Shown here one piece after another: positions 9,857 to 21,366 of a stretch of 64,000 nucleotides of DNA. This DNA is from Gloeophyllum trabeum ATCC 11539 (taxonomy: Eukaryota; Basidiomycota; Agaricomycetes; Gloeophyllales; Gloeophyllaceae), in assembly GCF_000344685.1 (NCBI RefSeq), contig NW_006920412.1:1963675-2027674 (forward strand), in the 5' to 3' direction. The notes below the pieces were generated by a model that was given only the letters and a program-made list of their open reading frames with translations, searched no databases and was not told the DNA's origin. How positions within the stretch are numbered: position 1 is the stretch's first letter; each line of letters starts with the position of its first letter. A program made the position numbers and the translations under genes.

Positions 9857-11641
9857 TGCAGGCCTCCCCTGTGACCCGGGGTGCTGACGGACTGTCAGAC
9901 GCGTGAAATGCTGCAAGACGCTGCACTACGTAACGCAGTCACCTCTATAAATATGGGGACTTTCATTCGAGCTGGCACGAAGTGTCCTATATGTGCAGAC
10001 AAGCATAAGTTCGCCCGAGGGACGAACTGGAGGAATCATACTCTCCATGACAGACCCTGGGGCCCCGTAGCCATGGTATCTCCCGCTCAGTCAGGATGTT
10101 GTTTGGGTAACAGAGGTGGACTCTACCACGGCCACGTCGTCACGCGCACAAGACTTCCTTCATCTTTCCTCAGAGCCTTCACGGAACATACCACCCAGGG
10201 AGCGCTAGGAGCTACTCAGCGAGGAAACATTCGCATCCACCTAGGCTGGGAACAGGCGTGCTCGCAGAACGGCGCGTCTAGGGGGGACAACCCACGGTCC
10301 ATTGGCGTATCGGAAAAGAATCAGATGGTGACAGCGGACAGATTTGTGTTCAACTGATGCCCTCCGTAATGGGACGCGGCAGTCGCTGTCTGTGCCTTAA
10401 TCTGCTCAACGAGACCCCAGCCCATATGATCACCAAGACAGGCCTAACTCTGACAGATGGCTCTCCTCGCAGTTGCTCCTGGGGCGCGAGCCTAAGGTCC
10501 AAACGGGTCAAACCCGTGCCTCAGGCCATCTGGTAATCACTGGGAATCGGACTCTGGGAGGGCGAGTGATACGACTCCGAGCTGCAGGAGCATGTCCTTG
10601 GACCTACCGGCCATTTGTGAGGTCCGGAAGAAGGTTTGATCAGGAAGACTCACGCCTGTACCCATGGAGTAATTCACAGAATATCATGGTGAGGAAGGGT
10701 TCAGCGGCGTCAACGTACGCACATAATATATGCTATTGGAACCCTGTCATGCCAGCGTTGCTTGAGCTGATTTGGGATGCTCTGAGCTGCCAGTACGATG
10801 TGTAACGGTTGCTACTCATGAAAGCTTGAACAGCCAATCACGGCCGGAGTCGCGGGGTACAGTACTCGGAGTGTCCCGGGATGAAATGCATTCACTGGCA
10901 GGAGATCTCATATCTACCTACCTCCGGACTCTAGGAAAGGTACGGCCTGTGCAATATTAATTGTCTCGCTCAACTCATGCATTAGCTCGAACCAGGCCGG
11001 TGAAACCTGTGCTGGACAGGTATCTAGGAATGACCATACTTATTCCAGCCTTCTTTTCCCTAACGGGGCTACATTAATATTTCTCGTACCATTTTCCTAA
11101 GCAATACTTATGACCATGAGCGGACTACTGAACAGTGGATTGGGACATGACTGTCACTGATATTGATTTCAATGGCGCGGACCTTCCTTCGTACGTCTGA
11201 CTCACATTTTCAGGATATGATCTCGTGGACCTGACATGTGACCTGGTAGGCGCATTGCAACGGAAGACAATGGTAGATAGATCCTGGTCTCCAAGTCCGG
11301 TCCATAAAGGAGAGGGCATCACCGAAGACGCCTTGATTGAATATCGAGCTACACATTGAGTTATTATTGCCTTACAGTGCCAATGAGAAAAATTGATTTT
11401 CTACAGCTTCCAATGAGCGACGCGGGGTACTTTCCCGAAAAGGCGTCACTAAGACGAAGGGCGGATAGGCTGTGCACTTTGGATGTCCGTCTTACTTCCC
11501 CTTTCCGGAGGCCCATTTGCTTCCTGGGAGGCTGTGTCGATGTCTTGTAGTGAGACATCAACGAAAAAGATGCCCCGGTATCTCCTCGATGTCCGTCTCG
11601 TCCGAAACCGAGTTCCCCGAAGCACTGGCAGATGTCATCCG
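9857..11641. other. Gene-poor gap of 1.8 kb
   Basis: Several frames of 60-158 codons exist on both strands (the longest at 9881-10357, plus strand), but none has a domain, signal peptide or coherent exon chain. No tRNA, inverted-repeat element or tandem repeat was found. The right end carries the promoter of the cupredoxin gene. Confidence 0.4.
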
Positions 11642-11649
11642 TATAAAAG
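11642..11649 (+). promoter_or_regulatory. TATA box of the cupredoxin gene
   Basis: TATAAAAG located 93 bp before the ATG at 11742, in a typical position for a strongly expressed fungal secreted-protein gene. Confidence 0.5.
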
Positions 11650-11741
11650 GGAGTAGACTATCGCCAACGTCTACTCCCAGCAGAGTCTTGCCTGTTCCCT
11701 TCTTCCAACTTTCTCCCTACTAACGGCAGGCCAAGACCGGC

Positions 11742-13279
11742 ATGCAATTCCTCTCCGTCTTAGCTGCCTCTTTAGTGACCGTTGCTTCGGCGACAAATTA
11801 CGACGTTTCTGTCGGTGCAAACGGCCAGCTTCGTTTTGATCCAGAGACCGTGACAGCTGCCGTCGGGGATGTTGTCAATTTCACCTTGTAAGTCACCCAA
11901 ACCCGAAGATATGCAGATGAGCATGAATGATGAGCCCTTGCTTAGCCACCCGAAGAACCACACTGTCTCGCAATCTTCGTTCAATGAGCCTTGTGTGAAA
12001 GTAGCGGATGGGTTCGACTCTGGGTTGTGAGTCAACCGTGCGGCAGAGCTAAGTGTGTGCCAGGCTGACCCTTCTGCGTCGTAGTATGGCTGTTGCTGCA
12101 GAAGGAGGCGATCTGCCAAGTTTCCAAGTCACAGTTAATGATACAAACCCAGTTTGGGTATACTGCCGGCAAACGGGACATTGTGGGAAAGGTAATGATA
12201 TATCTTGCCTAGGTAAACTGTCGCTCACGCGTGATTAGGAATGGTCTTCGCGATCAACGCCCCTGCGGACCCGAACCCCCATTCTTTCAGTGCATTCCAG
12301 CAATTAGCGTTATCCATTAACGGCACTAATACCACGAGTTCCTCTGTCTCTGCCTCCGCGTCCGCCTATGTGACTCCTCCTGCGCCGTCGGAAGTCACAG
12401 TAACAGCTACGGTAACTGTCGCTTCGTCGACATGGACGACTACGTATGCAAGCTATGATGGCACTCCGCGTAAGTATACGCGATTTTCGGCCCTGTTAGG
12501 TGCTAATGCGGTACATAGCTCCCACTCCGGCGGCTCAGCCACAGGACCATAAGATCACCGTCGGGGCCAATGGGCAACTGGCATTCAGTCCCTCGAACAT
12601 CAGCGCCGCTATTGGTGATACGGTTACGTTCGAATTGTGAGCGATTGCGTTAATGAGATATTTTCGTCGCTAATCTTGCTTATCAGCCACCCGAAGAACC
12701 ACACCGTGACCCAGTCGAGTTTCCTGGCACCCTGCCAGCCGCTGGCTGATACATCGTCTATTCATCAAGTAGGATTCGACTCCGGATTGTAAGCGTGCTA
12801 TCTGGCTTTTCCACTGCGGATATACTTACAGTGACTGCCATTCCCTCAGCAACCCGGTTGCATCTGAATCTTCCAACTTGCCGACTTTCCAGATTAAGAT
12901 CAACGATGTAAGAGCGTCCTCCCCTTGCTCTAGTTAGTACTGACAATTTTCCTCCAGACTGCCCCCATCTGGGGATTCTGCGGTCAAACGGGACACTGCG
13001 GAAAAGGTCCGTTTCGGTTTCATCGCGCTCTTGGCCTCTTAATCTCATCCCCTTTTAGGGATGGTCTTCTCCATCAATGCAGTGGAGAGTGGGCCAAACA
13101 ACTTTGCTGCCTTCCAAGCGCTGGCAGAACATGTTAACGGCACCTCGACGACCTCAGGCTCCGGCACTAGTACCTCTGCCCCTTCTTCGTCCAGTACCAA
13201 GGCCAGCAGTGCCATGCACATCCAGAAGAGCCCTGTTGTGGTGGTCTTGGTCGCGGGTCTGGCTGCTCTTTTCACGTGA
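11742..13279 (+). CDS. GPI-anchored extracellular protein with two tandem cupredoxin domains
   Basis: A secreted blue-copper-like protein, probably cell-wall or membrane bound. Nine exons (11742-11887, 11946-12026, 12085-12191, 12239-12469, 12519-12636, 12687-12788, 12850-12907, 12958-13006, 13059-13279) give 370 aa. Order: signal peptide MQFLSVLAASLVTVASA; cupredoxin 1 (VGANGQLRFDPETVTAAVGD, HPKNHT, QTGHCGKGM); Ser/Thr linker (TNTTSSSVSASASAYV); cupredoxin 2 (VGANGQLAFSPSNISAAIGD, HPKNHT, QTGHCGKGM); Ser-rich stalk; and a hydrophobic GPI-type tail SPVVVVLVAGLAALFT. Both domains keep the His of HPKNHT, the Cys and His of C-x-QTGHC and the Met of KGM, so both could bind type 1 copper. Such single-domain proteins are common in basidiomycetes, with function largely unknown. 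Confidence 0.9.
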
Positions 13280-13634
13280 AGAAACTAGCTACCTTGCACT
13301 TTGCACTTTGCACTTTGGGGTGGTGGGTTTTCAAATGACATTCTTTGAAGGTGATAGGGCTTGACGCAAGTGATATCGGACTTGCAGGACTTTGATATCA
13401 CGAGATTGATTATGGACTAGTTTTTGGCTCTTTACGTCGGGTTGAATTAACGTAATAATATAATAGTTCTTCTACGCTCGTTTACTCACAACACGGAGCA
13501 CGCCAGCCTGTAAGTAAGTGTAAGCGAAAGTTCGAAAGACAACAGTTTGTGGGTCCCGATCACGGTGGCCGCCATGTACTGCGCGCCACCGCCACATTTC
13601 GTAGCAATGGCTTGCTCAGGCTTCTTCTCACTGC
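13280..13634. other. Intergenic with TTGCACT triplication
   Basis: 3' flank of the cupredoxin gene and promoter of PUS4. Three exact tandem copies of TTGCACT lie at 13294-13314. No gene seen. Confidence 0.5.
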
Positions 13635-14949
13635 ATGATCTGGTGTAATTCGAGAATCCTATCCTTCGTACTACGTGGAAACGTCCATCGCCCAAATTCA
13701 CTATTCAGGACGTCTGCCGTCCACCGGTATCGTCCCGCGATGCCTAAAATCGCTTCATCCGCGCTCCCCGTCTCGGGTCTGTTCGGGGTAGCGAAGCCCT
13801 CCGGCCCCACCTCTATGGCAATTATCAACGACCTCAAGCAACTCATTGGGAGCTCTCGGCTATTCGTCGAAGAGTCCAAGATCCCGAAGGATAAAGCCAA
13901 GCAGCGCAATAAGGGGAAACGAGGCAAGGAAGCTGTCAAGATCGGGCAGGGCGGGACGCTCGACCCCCTCGCCGACGGAGTCCTCGGTGCATGTCTACGT
14001 TTTCCGGCTGCTGGAATGATGATCTCTCAATAAGCTCGCATGTGTGTGTGTGTCTCGCTCGCTACCAGTGCTCGGGATTGGGAAGGGCACGAAAAAGCTG
14101 GGGGAGTTCCTGGACTGCGTGAAGGTACGCTGAGTGAATACGGCTTGGGTGTGCTTTCGCCAATGCGAGTAGGAATACCGGACGACTTGTCTGCTTGGGT
14201 GCGAAACGGACTCTTATGATAGTGAAGGGGCGCAAGTGCGATTAGCTCCCTGGAAGCATGTTACACGGGAGAGCGTGGAGAATGCCCTCGATCAATTTCG
14301 AGGAGATATTGAGCAAAAGCCCCCGATGTATGCCCTATTTTATGATTATATTGAGGTGTACCGTACTCATGTCACACCCAGTTTCTCTGCATTGAAGATG
14401 GACGGTAAACCACTGTACGAGTACGCGCGCAAAGGAATCCCTCTGCCCCGGCCTATCGAAAAACGGCCGGTGACGGTGCACGAGCTCGAACTCGTCGACT
14501 GGCTCGGGAGCGAGCACACCTTCTCCTACCCCGAGAAGAAATTCACCGAGGAGGAAAAACAGGCGCTCGCAAAGTCGCTGCAGAGCGTTGAGGGGGCCGT
14601 GGACGTCAGGGACGAGGTTGACGCGGACCCTGTCCCGCAGCGGCCGGCCGCGTTCGTGCTGCGGATGCGTGTGTCGGGCGGGACGTACGTGCGGTCAATC
14701 GCGCACGACCTTGGGCACGCGCTGGGTTCCGCCGCGCACGTCGTGACTCTGACACGCACAAGGCAGGGGCGGTTCGCGCTGGAGCCGAAGCCTGAGGAGC
14801 CGGGGGACTTTGGGTGCGTGCCGTGGGAGGTGTTCGAGCGGGCGCTGGTAGACGCTGGCGAGGCGGATGCGGACGGCTGGACGGAGTGGGAGAGGGAGGT
14901 GATGGAGAGGCTCGATGTCGTGGACGGGGAGAAAGGTTCATCCTCCTGA
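13635..14949 (+). CDS. PUS4: tRNA pseudouridine-55 synthase (TruB family, PUS4)
   Basis: The enzyme isomerises U55 in the T loop of tRNAs to pseudouridine, in nucleus and mitochondria. Exons 13635-13986, 14069-14124, 14173-14327 and 14382-14949 give 376 aa. TruB motifs are present in order: GLFGVAKPSGPTSM, the catalytic-Asp motif GQGGTLDPLADGVL, VLGIGKGTKKLGEFL, LLGCETDSYDSEG, PPIFSALKMDGKPLYEYAR and VSGGTYVRSIAHDLG. The start gives an Arg-rich leader (LSFVLRGNVHRPNSLFRTSAVHRYRP) before MPKIASS; this could be a mitochondrial presequence, with the inner Met at 13740 giving a nuclear form. Intron 1 contains a short GT microsatellite at about 14040-14053. Confidence 0.95.
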
Positions 14950-17538
14950 TAGTGAGCGCTTGGACTTTGGGAGTTTTCTTAATTCATCAAGGTGCAATAT
15001 ATACTTTCTGGGTGAAGAAGCTTAGAAGGCTCGGACACAGACAGGAGACTTGCGCGTACACTTCGATGGGTGCGGTCGCAGTGGAACGAGATTTTGGTAA
15101 GTGCTTGCTTCACCTGAATTTATTGCGGATGACGAGGTGAGTATCGAATTGCTCGCGGCCTACCCTTGGACGTCTGGACCTTCGGGGGCCCTCCGTTAAC
15201 GAACGTAGGTACAGGCAAGGGGCCAACGGCCAGAAAACGCGCGACGGCAACCCCCTGAAGTGAACAGGACCCCGAAAGCATCACGTAAGAGAGAGGACCA
15301 CCTTGATAAGGCAATTTGTGGCGGCTCCTCTTCTGCCTGGGTTTATGTTTTGTGTGGTCTATTGTCGGGAATCAACAAGCCTCTGTCATCCATGTACACA
15401 TAGGTAATAGCTTATAACTACTTATATATATCTTTGATCCCTAAGATCACATTGTTCAGTTCTGAAAGATCCCCAACACTTCTCAGTCGATGATATTTCT
15501 GCACTGACTCAGACATACAGGAACACCTCTCTACTTCCTGATGCATAAGACTGGTTATGAACAGTGCTTATAATATAGTAGTTCTCTTGACAGAGCTGTT
15601 GGTGGGCGCATATTTGCCAAAGGTCCGTTGTGACCATGACCGTAGGGCTTGATGGATACATATTTCTTCAAATTTGCCGATGTACTAGTATAGGAAGCAC
15701 AAGATACTTTGACAGGCTACAGACTCTACATGATACAATATACAACTGCAAATTCAAGACTACCAGCAATCCTTGCACCATTCAACGAGGACTGTTAGAA
15801 AAAGTCTCGCATCGCCGGTTTTCAGACACACTGCGTCGTTTGTCCGAATCAGGCAAGTGGTCTACAGCTCGCGTCCTCAGATTTTGCTTGATGCATTTAT
15901 CAAAGGTATAGCGTATGTCCTACCACTTCAAAAAGTATGTAGACCTGTGATAGAATGCTACTCAACGGTACAGAAAAAGATTCAGATTTTAATACAGCTC
16001 TGGGAAATCGCAAATAGAAAGTGCACGCAAACCGTGCAAGAAAGTGAAAATCGGGACCCCGTAAACTTGGAAAGGGACAACGACAATAGGGTTGACGTCG
16101 TCGGTAATACCCGCGTTGGCCCCTTGGGTACAGGTCTCGCGTCATCGGAGCGGCCAGTACGAAGTACGGCGTACATACTTCCGGTACGATCGTGATGGCC
16201 ATGAATCGGTCCATTTTCCTAGACCACTGTTTATTGTGGGTGGCCATTGAGATGTTATGCGAATGCCGTGACGCATTTGAGAGACTGTCCAAGACAGTCG
16301 TTACTACATCTTGCATTGGAGCTCTAGGCGAAATGACAAGGAAAACTTCCTGAGCATCTCAGTATGACTTAGGGCAACTATATCATGAGATGCACCCATG
16401 ATGCAGCTCCTCGCACGTATCTATATGACTGCAGGAGCGTGGCTAGATGCAGGTGGGTCACCGTGCTTAGACACCACGACAAGCAAATGCAACTTTTTTC
16501 GTAGCAGTAAGACCTCGTCAACTGTGAGCTCGGGCTTTAGATGCACTGACCGAAGGGGATCTACAACAGGCCGCGCTTCTCGCGGGCTCAACTGCCTCGG
16601 GGGTGGCAAATGCTTCCGCGTACGTATGGGCTCGGTCGTAGAGCCAGTCGGAATGCACACTGCGGTCAGCTCGAGAAGCTCACGGAGATCTAATATCCCA
16701 GATCGATGCCGTCGGTACGTCGCGGATGGAATGTGATACAAGGCGTGGTAGATCGTCCTCGTCGAGAGTGGCAAACGTAAAGGGATATGTCTAAGGTATT
16801 GGGATGTAAAAATAGGATGGAGGGCCGGGATGTCTGCTGGGATTACGCGGGCTCGATGGGGGTCGGAGACGCTTCGGTGGCTTATCGCTGACGCTGAGAG
16901 TTTTCTTTGCGTACGCCAGGCACCCGAGGGCTGCGAGGTATTTTCGAGTGGCCCGCAGCAAGCGAGGGAAGGATGGAAGCTTGGGCGATCAGGGCTACAT
17001 ATACATAGCAATAAATCAGCTTGCCCAAAATTTTGGGATATGTTTGTCGCATGCCCGATGACTGACGGACCGCGAGTGTTCAACGATTGCGTATCCTGAC
17101 ATGGGCGTATGTCAGGAGATGACGCTGAGTGAGAAGGGCCGGGGACGAGACCGGGATATATTACAGATAGGATGCAGTGTTGAAGTGCAATCAAGTCAAG
17201 TGGAAAGTGTATGCCGGGAGAGCAGATGAACCCGGCGGCAGAGCACTCACATGATTCAAAGTGGCTTTCGGGGAGTCGGTAAGTTGACAGCTCTTTGGGC
17301 GTGTTGTGAGCGCACCGGTCAGTCAGTGAACACTGAGGCGACCTTGGTAAGCACCCAGCTGAATTGTGAATAGATACGCAGAACAGAAGACTTCAAACAA
17401 CGGAGACCGCCACAAACAAAAGCGCAAACAAGGCAGTGAAGGTACCCCGTGGGGCGGGCCGAGCCCGAACCGGGACGGGATGCGCCTGGAGAAACCGGAC
17501 CGCAGTGCGCGCTTCGTCTAGCAAGGGCCCGCAATGGC
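14950..17538. other. Gene-poor gap of 2.6 kb
   Basis: No recognisable gene. A 257-codon minus-strand frame (16421-17194) and frames at 15773-16195 (plus) and 15900-16316 (minus) were examined; none shows a domain. A fragment near 16700-16790 on the minus strand (FATLDEDDLPRLVSHSIRD) looks protein-like but could not be linked to other exons, so a remnant or an undetected multi-exon gene is possible. Confidence 0.35.
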
Positions 17539-17545
17539 TTATATA
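17539..17545 (+). promoter_or_regulatory. TATA box of the aldolase gene
   Basis: TTATATA 56 bp upstream of the ATG at 17601, followed by a pyrimidine-rich leader (17560-17600), the usual form of a strong fungal promoter. Confidence 0.5.
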
Positions 17546-17600
17546 CCGCCCGCGCCGCCGTCCCCCGCTTGCCCGTCCTCTTCTTCTGCCTCCTCCCGCC

Positions 17601-18786
17601 ATGGCCCCCAACGGTATCAACGGCGTCCACCAGCCCGTCCGCCCCCTCAAGCCCGGCATCTACGCCCCCATCCCCACCTTCTTCCTCCCAGACTCCGAGG
17701 ACCTAGGTGCGTCCAGTTTATCCTCTGCAAGGCGCAGTATTAATGATACTACTTCACTAGATGTCCCATCATTCGAGCAGCACGTCGTGCGTGTCGCGAA
17801 AGCAGGCGTAGGTCCCCTCTTGGCTGGTTCCATGGGCGAGGCACACCACCTGTCACATGGCGAGCGCACGACCCTCATCAAGGCGGCCCGCAAGGCCCTC
17901 GACGGCGCTGGCCTGTCAGACTTCCCGATAATTGCGGGGACTGGTTCCGGCAGCCTACGCGAAACTCTGCAGCTCTGCGACGAGGCCGCAGAAGCGGGCG
18001 CGGACTATGCCATCGTTATCACCAGCGGGTACTTCGCTGGTGCGCTGGACAAGCGGGCGTTGAAGGCCTTCTATACGGAGGTGGCGGAGAAGAGCCCGAT
18101 CCCGGTGATGATATACAACTGTAAGTGGTGTGGCACCGCGTGCATCCAGCGTCTTCTGACCCGGCACCAAGTCCCCGGTGCAAGTGGAGGCATCGATATC
18201 GACTCGGACCTCATCACAGAACTCGCCACGGAATGTCCAAACCTCTGCGGTGTAAAGCTAACGTGAGCACACATCCCTCTCCTCAACTAACTGCGCCCTG
18301 AACCGTGCACACAGATGTGGTAACGTCGGCAAACTCACGCGGGTGTGCGCAACCGTCTCCGACGCCTCCTTCTCCTCCCTCCACCCGCGCAAGAACGCCG
18401 CGGCGCCCTTCCTCGTGCTCGGCGGGTTCATCGACTTCCTCGTGCCCGCCGCCTACGCGAACGGCCACGGCGCGATCACGGGGCTCGCGAACGTCGCCCC
18501 GCACGCGTGCTCGCGGCTCTACGCGCTCGCGGAGCAATCCAAGGCCGACGCGTCCGTGCTGCCCGAGGCGCTGCGCGTGCAGGGCATCGTCGCGCGCGCG
18601 GACTACACCATCGCCAAGTACAGCATCGCCGGGACGAAGTATCTCATCGAGAAGCTTTACGGGTACGGCGGCGTGCCGCGGAAGCCGCTGTTGGGCCTGC
18701 TGGAGGAAAAGAAGGACGAGATCTGGGCGCACCCGCATACGCAAGACTTGGTCAAACTGGAGAGGGAGCTGTCGGGCAAGGCTTAG
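17601..18786 (+). CDS. DapA-family (class I) aldolase, 2-keto-3-deoxy acid type
   Basis: Member of the dihydrodipicolinate synthase/N-acetylneuraminate lyase superfamily, which cleaves or forms 2-oxo acids through a Schiff base on lysine. Exons 17601-17706, 17761-18120, 18172-18262 and 18315-18786 give 342 aa, a normal length. Motifs: GIYAPIPTFF at the strand-1 start, LAGSMGEAHHLSHGER (position of the GTTGE loop), YAIVITSGYFAG, VMIYNFPGASGGIDID, and the Schiff-base lysine in LCGVKLTCGN. The GSMGEA and KLTCGN variants resemble fungal 4-hydroxy-2-oxoglutarate or L-threo-3-deoxy-hexulosonate aldolases rather than lysine-pathway DapA, which fungi do not need. The substrate is therefore inferred. 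GC content is high at 18315-18700. Confidence 0.88.
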
Positions 18787-19150
18787 ACTGTCCGAAGGCA
18801 CGACTAGATGTCAGTGGTCGCAAGGATTGCCGGATAGATATACTTGTATCTTTGGAATAGTCCCGGAGGGGAGGTGGTAGGTATTATCGGATGTTTATTA
18901 TTTTGCCCTCCACACATGTGTCACTATGCAGCACAACAATGTATTACTTGACATTTTGGTCTCAGCGAAGAGCCCGCCGAAGTGATCCTCCGGTGTCCAC
19001 CCTGAGGAAATGGCTGCGAAGTGATTCGAATTTGCTGTTGTCACATCTGGTGGCTGTGTCCAGGCTGGCTGTACATGAAAGCCGTCGGTCCGTCAGGTAC
19101 CGCCGTACCGCAAAACATACTGGAAATGGCGACTTATCGGCTTCCCCCTC
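18787..19150. other. Intergenic, no gene seen
   Basis: 3' flank of the aldolase and upstream region of the acyltransferase. Overlapping short frames at 18891-19275 have no support. Confidence 0.5.
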
Positions 19151-21086
19151 ATGGACGCTGGATCGTACTCCTGGCAGAGGCGAACGAGCGCAGACGGGGA
19201 TTCCCTCTACACCCGGCCGCTGGGCTTGACGGAACTGGGATTCTACTGGGACGCTCAGTTCAACGGCACTGCTGACATCGTCACCTCAGACACGGTCAAG
19301 GTCGTCGGTCGGACAGCCAACGCAGAGGATATATTCTCGCGCAAGAACGTTCACCGTGCATGGACTGCCCTGAAGCGGCGGTACCCTCTCCTTGGTGCTC
19401 GAATCGTCTCGGACGCGAGGAAAGAGCAGGTGGACTTTGAAGTCTCCCAACAAATCTGGGATAGCGAGAAACCCGGATTCAGTGGTGTCGAAGACCCGAC
19501 CTTTGTCACCATCGGATCCGCTGCAGAGGCGTACGAGTTCGGGAACGCGCTCAACAATGGCCCAAGGCAACTCTCGGACGACCTCCTCGCCCGCCTGTAC
19601 ATCCTCCGCCAGACGGACGAACCTGGGGTCTACCATGTCTTCTTCCACCTCGCGCACCTGATCAACGACGGCATGTCCAACGCGGCGCTCCGGAGGATCA
19701 TCCTGGATCTCCTTGCTTCGGGAGACATAGAGTCCATCGAGGCGGGGTGGGATCTGCGCTTGGAAGAGCGGCTGGACATGGTCAGGGCAACTGACTCGTT
19801 GGACCCAAATTGGCGCCTCAGCGCTCCTCGTAGAAGGTGGCGGAGAGTGATTGGGAGGGTTATGGCCGAACGAAGGCAGAATGCATTGAAAGTGCGTGTC
19901 GATTCATTGCTATAACCACCCCTGTACGCCCTGTATCGAGTAATAGCACTTCAATTACTACATTCGCCTGCAGCGATAATTAACCCTGCCTCCCCAGGGC
20001 GGCCACACACTTCCTCGCAATGTCACCCCTTCAACGGCCGCCACACCGGCGAAATCATGCGAGACCCGCATATCCCTGCCCTACGAGCTCTCCTCCCGCA
20101 TCATCTCGACCTGCCGCCAAAATCGCATCACATTCGGGCACGCCCACCCCGTCCTCGGGCAGCTCGCGCTCTCCCGCGTGTTGCACCGGCTCCGTGGGCA
20201 GGGTAAAATATCCGACGCAGAGTGGGAGACGCGCAGGCGCCAGCCCATGCACAACGGCGGCCCCGCAAACCTGCGCCCCTTCCTCGACCGGGAATGGGTC
20301 GCGCGGGGCGGGGACTCGGAGGCCATGATCGCGATCAGCTTCTACTGGAATACGCTGCCATTCATGCCTTGCGCTGCGGATGGAGATGCCAACCCGTCTT
20401 TTGATAAGCTTCTGAGCAGAGAGCGTTTTTTCTACCGCTGCCGGATGATGAAGGCGCAGTCGGACGGGTTCTTCAGGCACCCGCTGTTCTTGGAAATCGC
20501 GAGTGCCCGGCTACCTGGCCGGATCGAAAGAGCGAGATCTGGAACACTACAGTGGATGGCAAAGGAGGGGACCTTGACTAAGGAGCTCGAAGAAGTTCAT
20601 CGCAACGTTTTCCAGATCCAAAATGACGAGTCGAAACGTGACCGGGGCGTATTCTCCGACGCCCTCACAATCACGCATGGAGGTTCGCCTATAGGGAATG
20701 TACGACTGTTCTGGCATCCATAGAGCCCGCCTACTGACTGACTTATACTGTAGGTCGATCAAATCACTCCGTTAGAGTACCCTCTCCCACGAATACACCC
20801 ACTATCGTCCCGCCAGAGAGTACCAAAGATACAACCGGGCGCCCCAGCCACGGACGAATCCGCCGTAATCCTGAAGGTACTCGACGCACGCACTCTTCTA
20901 CACTGTCGCCCCACTGAGCTGTATCTGGGTGCCGCCACTTCACGCAAAATACTACATCTGAATGTCTTCTGGGATGGCAACGTCTATGACACGGGATTAG
21001 TTCATGAATGGCTGGACGAGGTAAAAAATGCTGCCGTATGGTATCTGGGTGGCTCCCAGGCCGGAAAAGAGCTAGCCAAATTGTAA
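19151..21086 (+). CDS. Tri3-like CoA-dependent acyltransferase
   Basis: A protein of the chloramphenicol acetyltransferase/condensation fold, which transfers acyl groups from CoA to alcohol or amine acceptors. Exons 19151-19891, 19998-20699 and 20754-21086 give 591 aa. Recognisable parts are the N-terminal RPLGLTELGFYWDAQFNGT, typical of fungal Tri3 (trichothecene 15-O-acetyltransferase) relatives, and the active-site HxxxD motif in FHLAHLINDGMSN (about residue 170). The second half has ITFGHAHPVLGQLALSR and AMIAISFYWNTLPFMP, and the C-terminal VWYLGG. No trichothecene genes lie nearby, so the natural acceptor is unknown. It is not part of a visible metabolite cluster. The gene converges on MED16, 280 bp away. 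Confidence 0.85.
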
Positions 21087-21366
21087 TGGTGTAATAGTTT
21101 GGATATATATGCATTGCACATCCTCAGGAAGGCAGTCCTCTGTTAGCCTTGCTGATCGATCATGAAGCGCGTCCCCCGCCCCTGATTGTCTCCAGCGAAA
21201 TGGCAAGACCATGGCCTCCACTATGCTTGAAGTATTTTGCGAGGCAGGCATTACTCATTCTCTAAAATGTCTTATTATTATGTTAGTACAACAATAGTGC
21301 CGTGAGTACAGATGCTCCAGCGTAGTATCCGAACGGATTGGCATCCCGCTGAGAGTTTGCCCGTCA

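Noticed and set aside
14606..14941. Minus-strand frame inside PUS4
   Set aside because: Arg/Pro-rich shadow of the GC-rich last PUS4 exon.
16421..17194. 257-codon minus-strand frame
   Set aside because: Longest frame in the gap, but no motif, no splice support and an uneven composition; left as unresolved.
18283..18801. 172-codon minus-strand frame opposite the aldolase
   Set aside because: Shadow of the GC-rich last exon of the aldolase gene.
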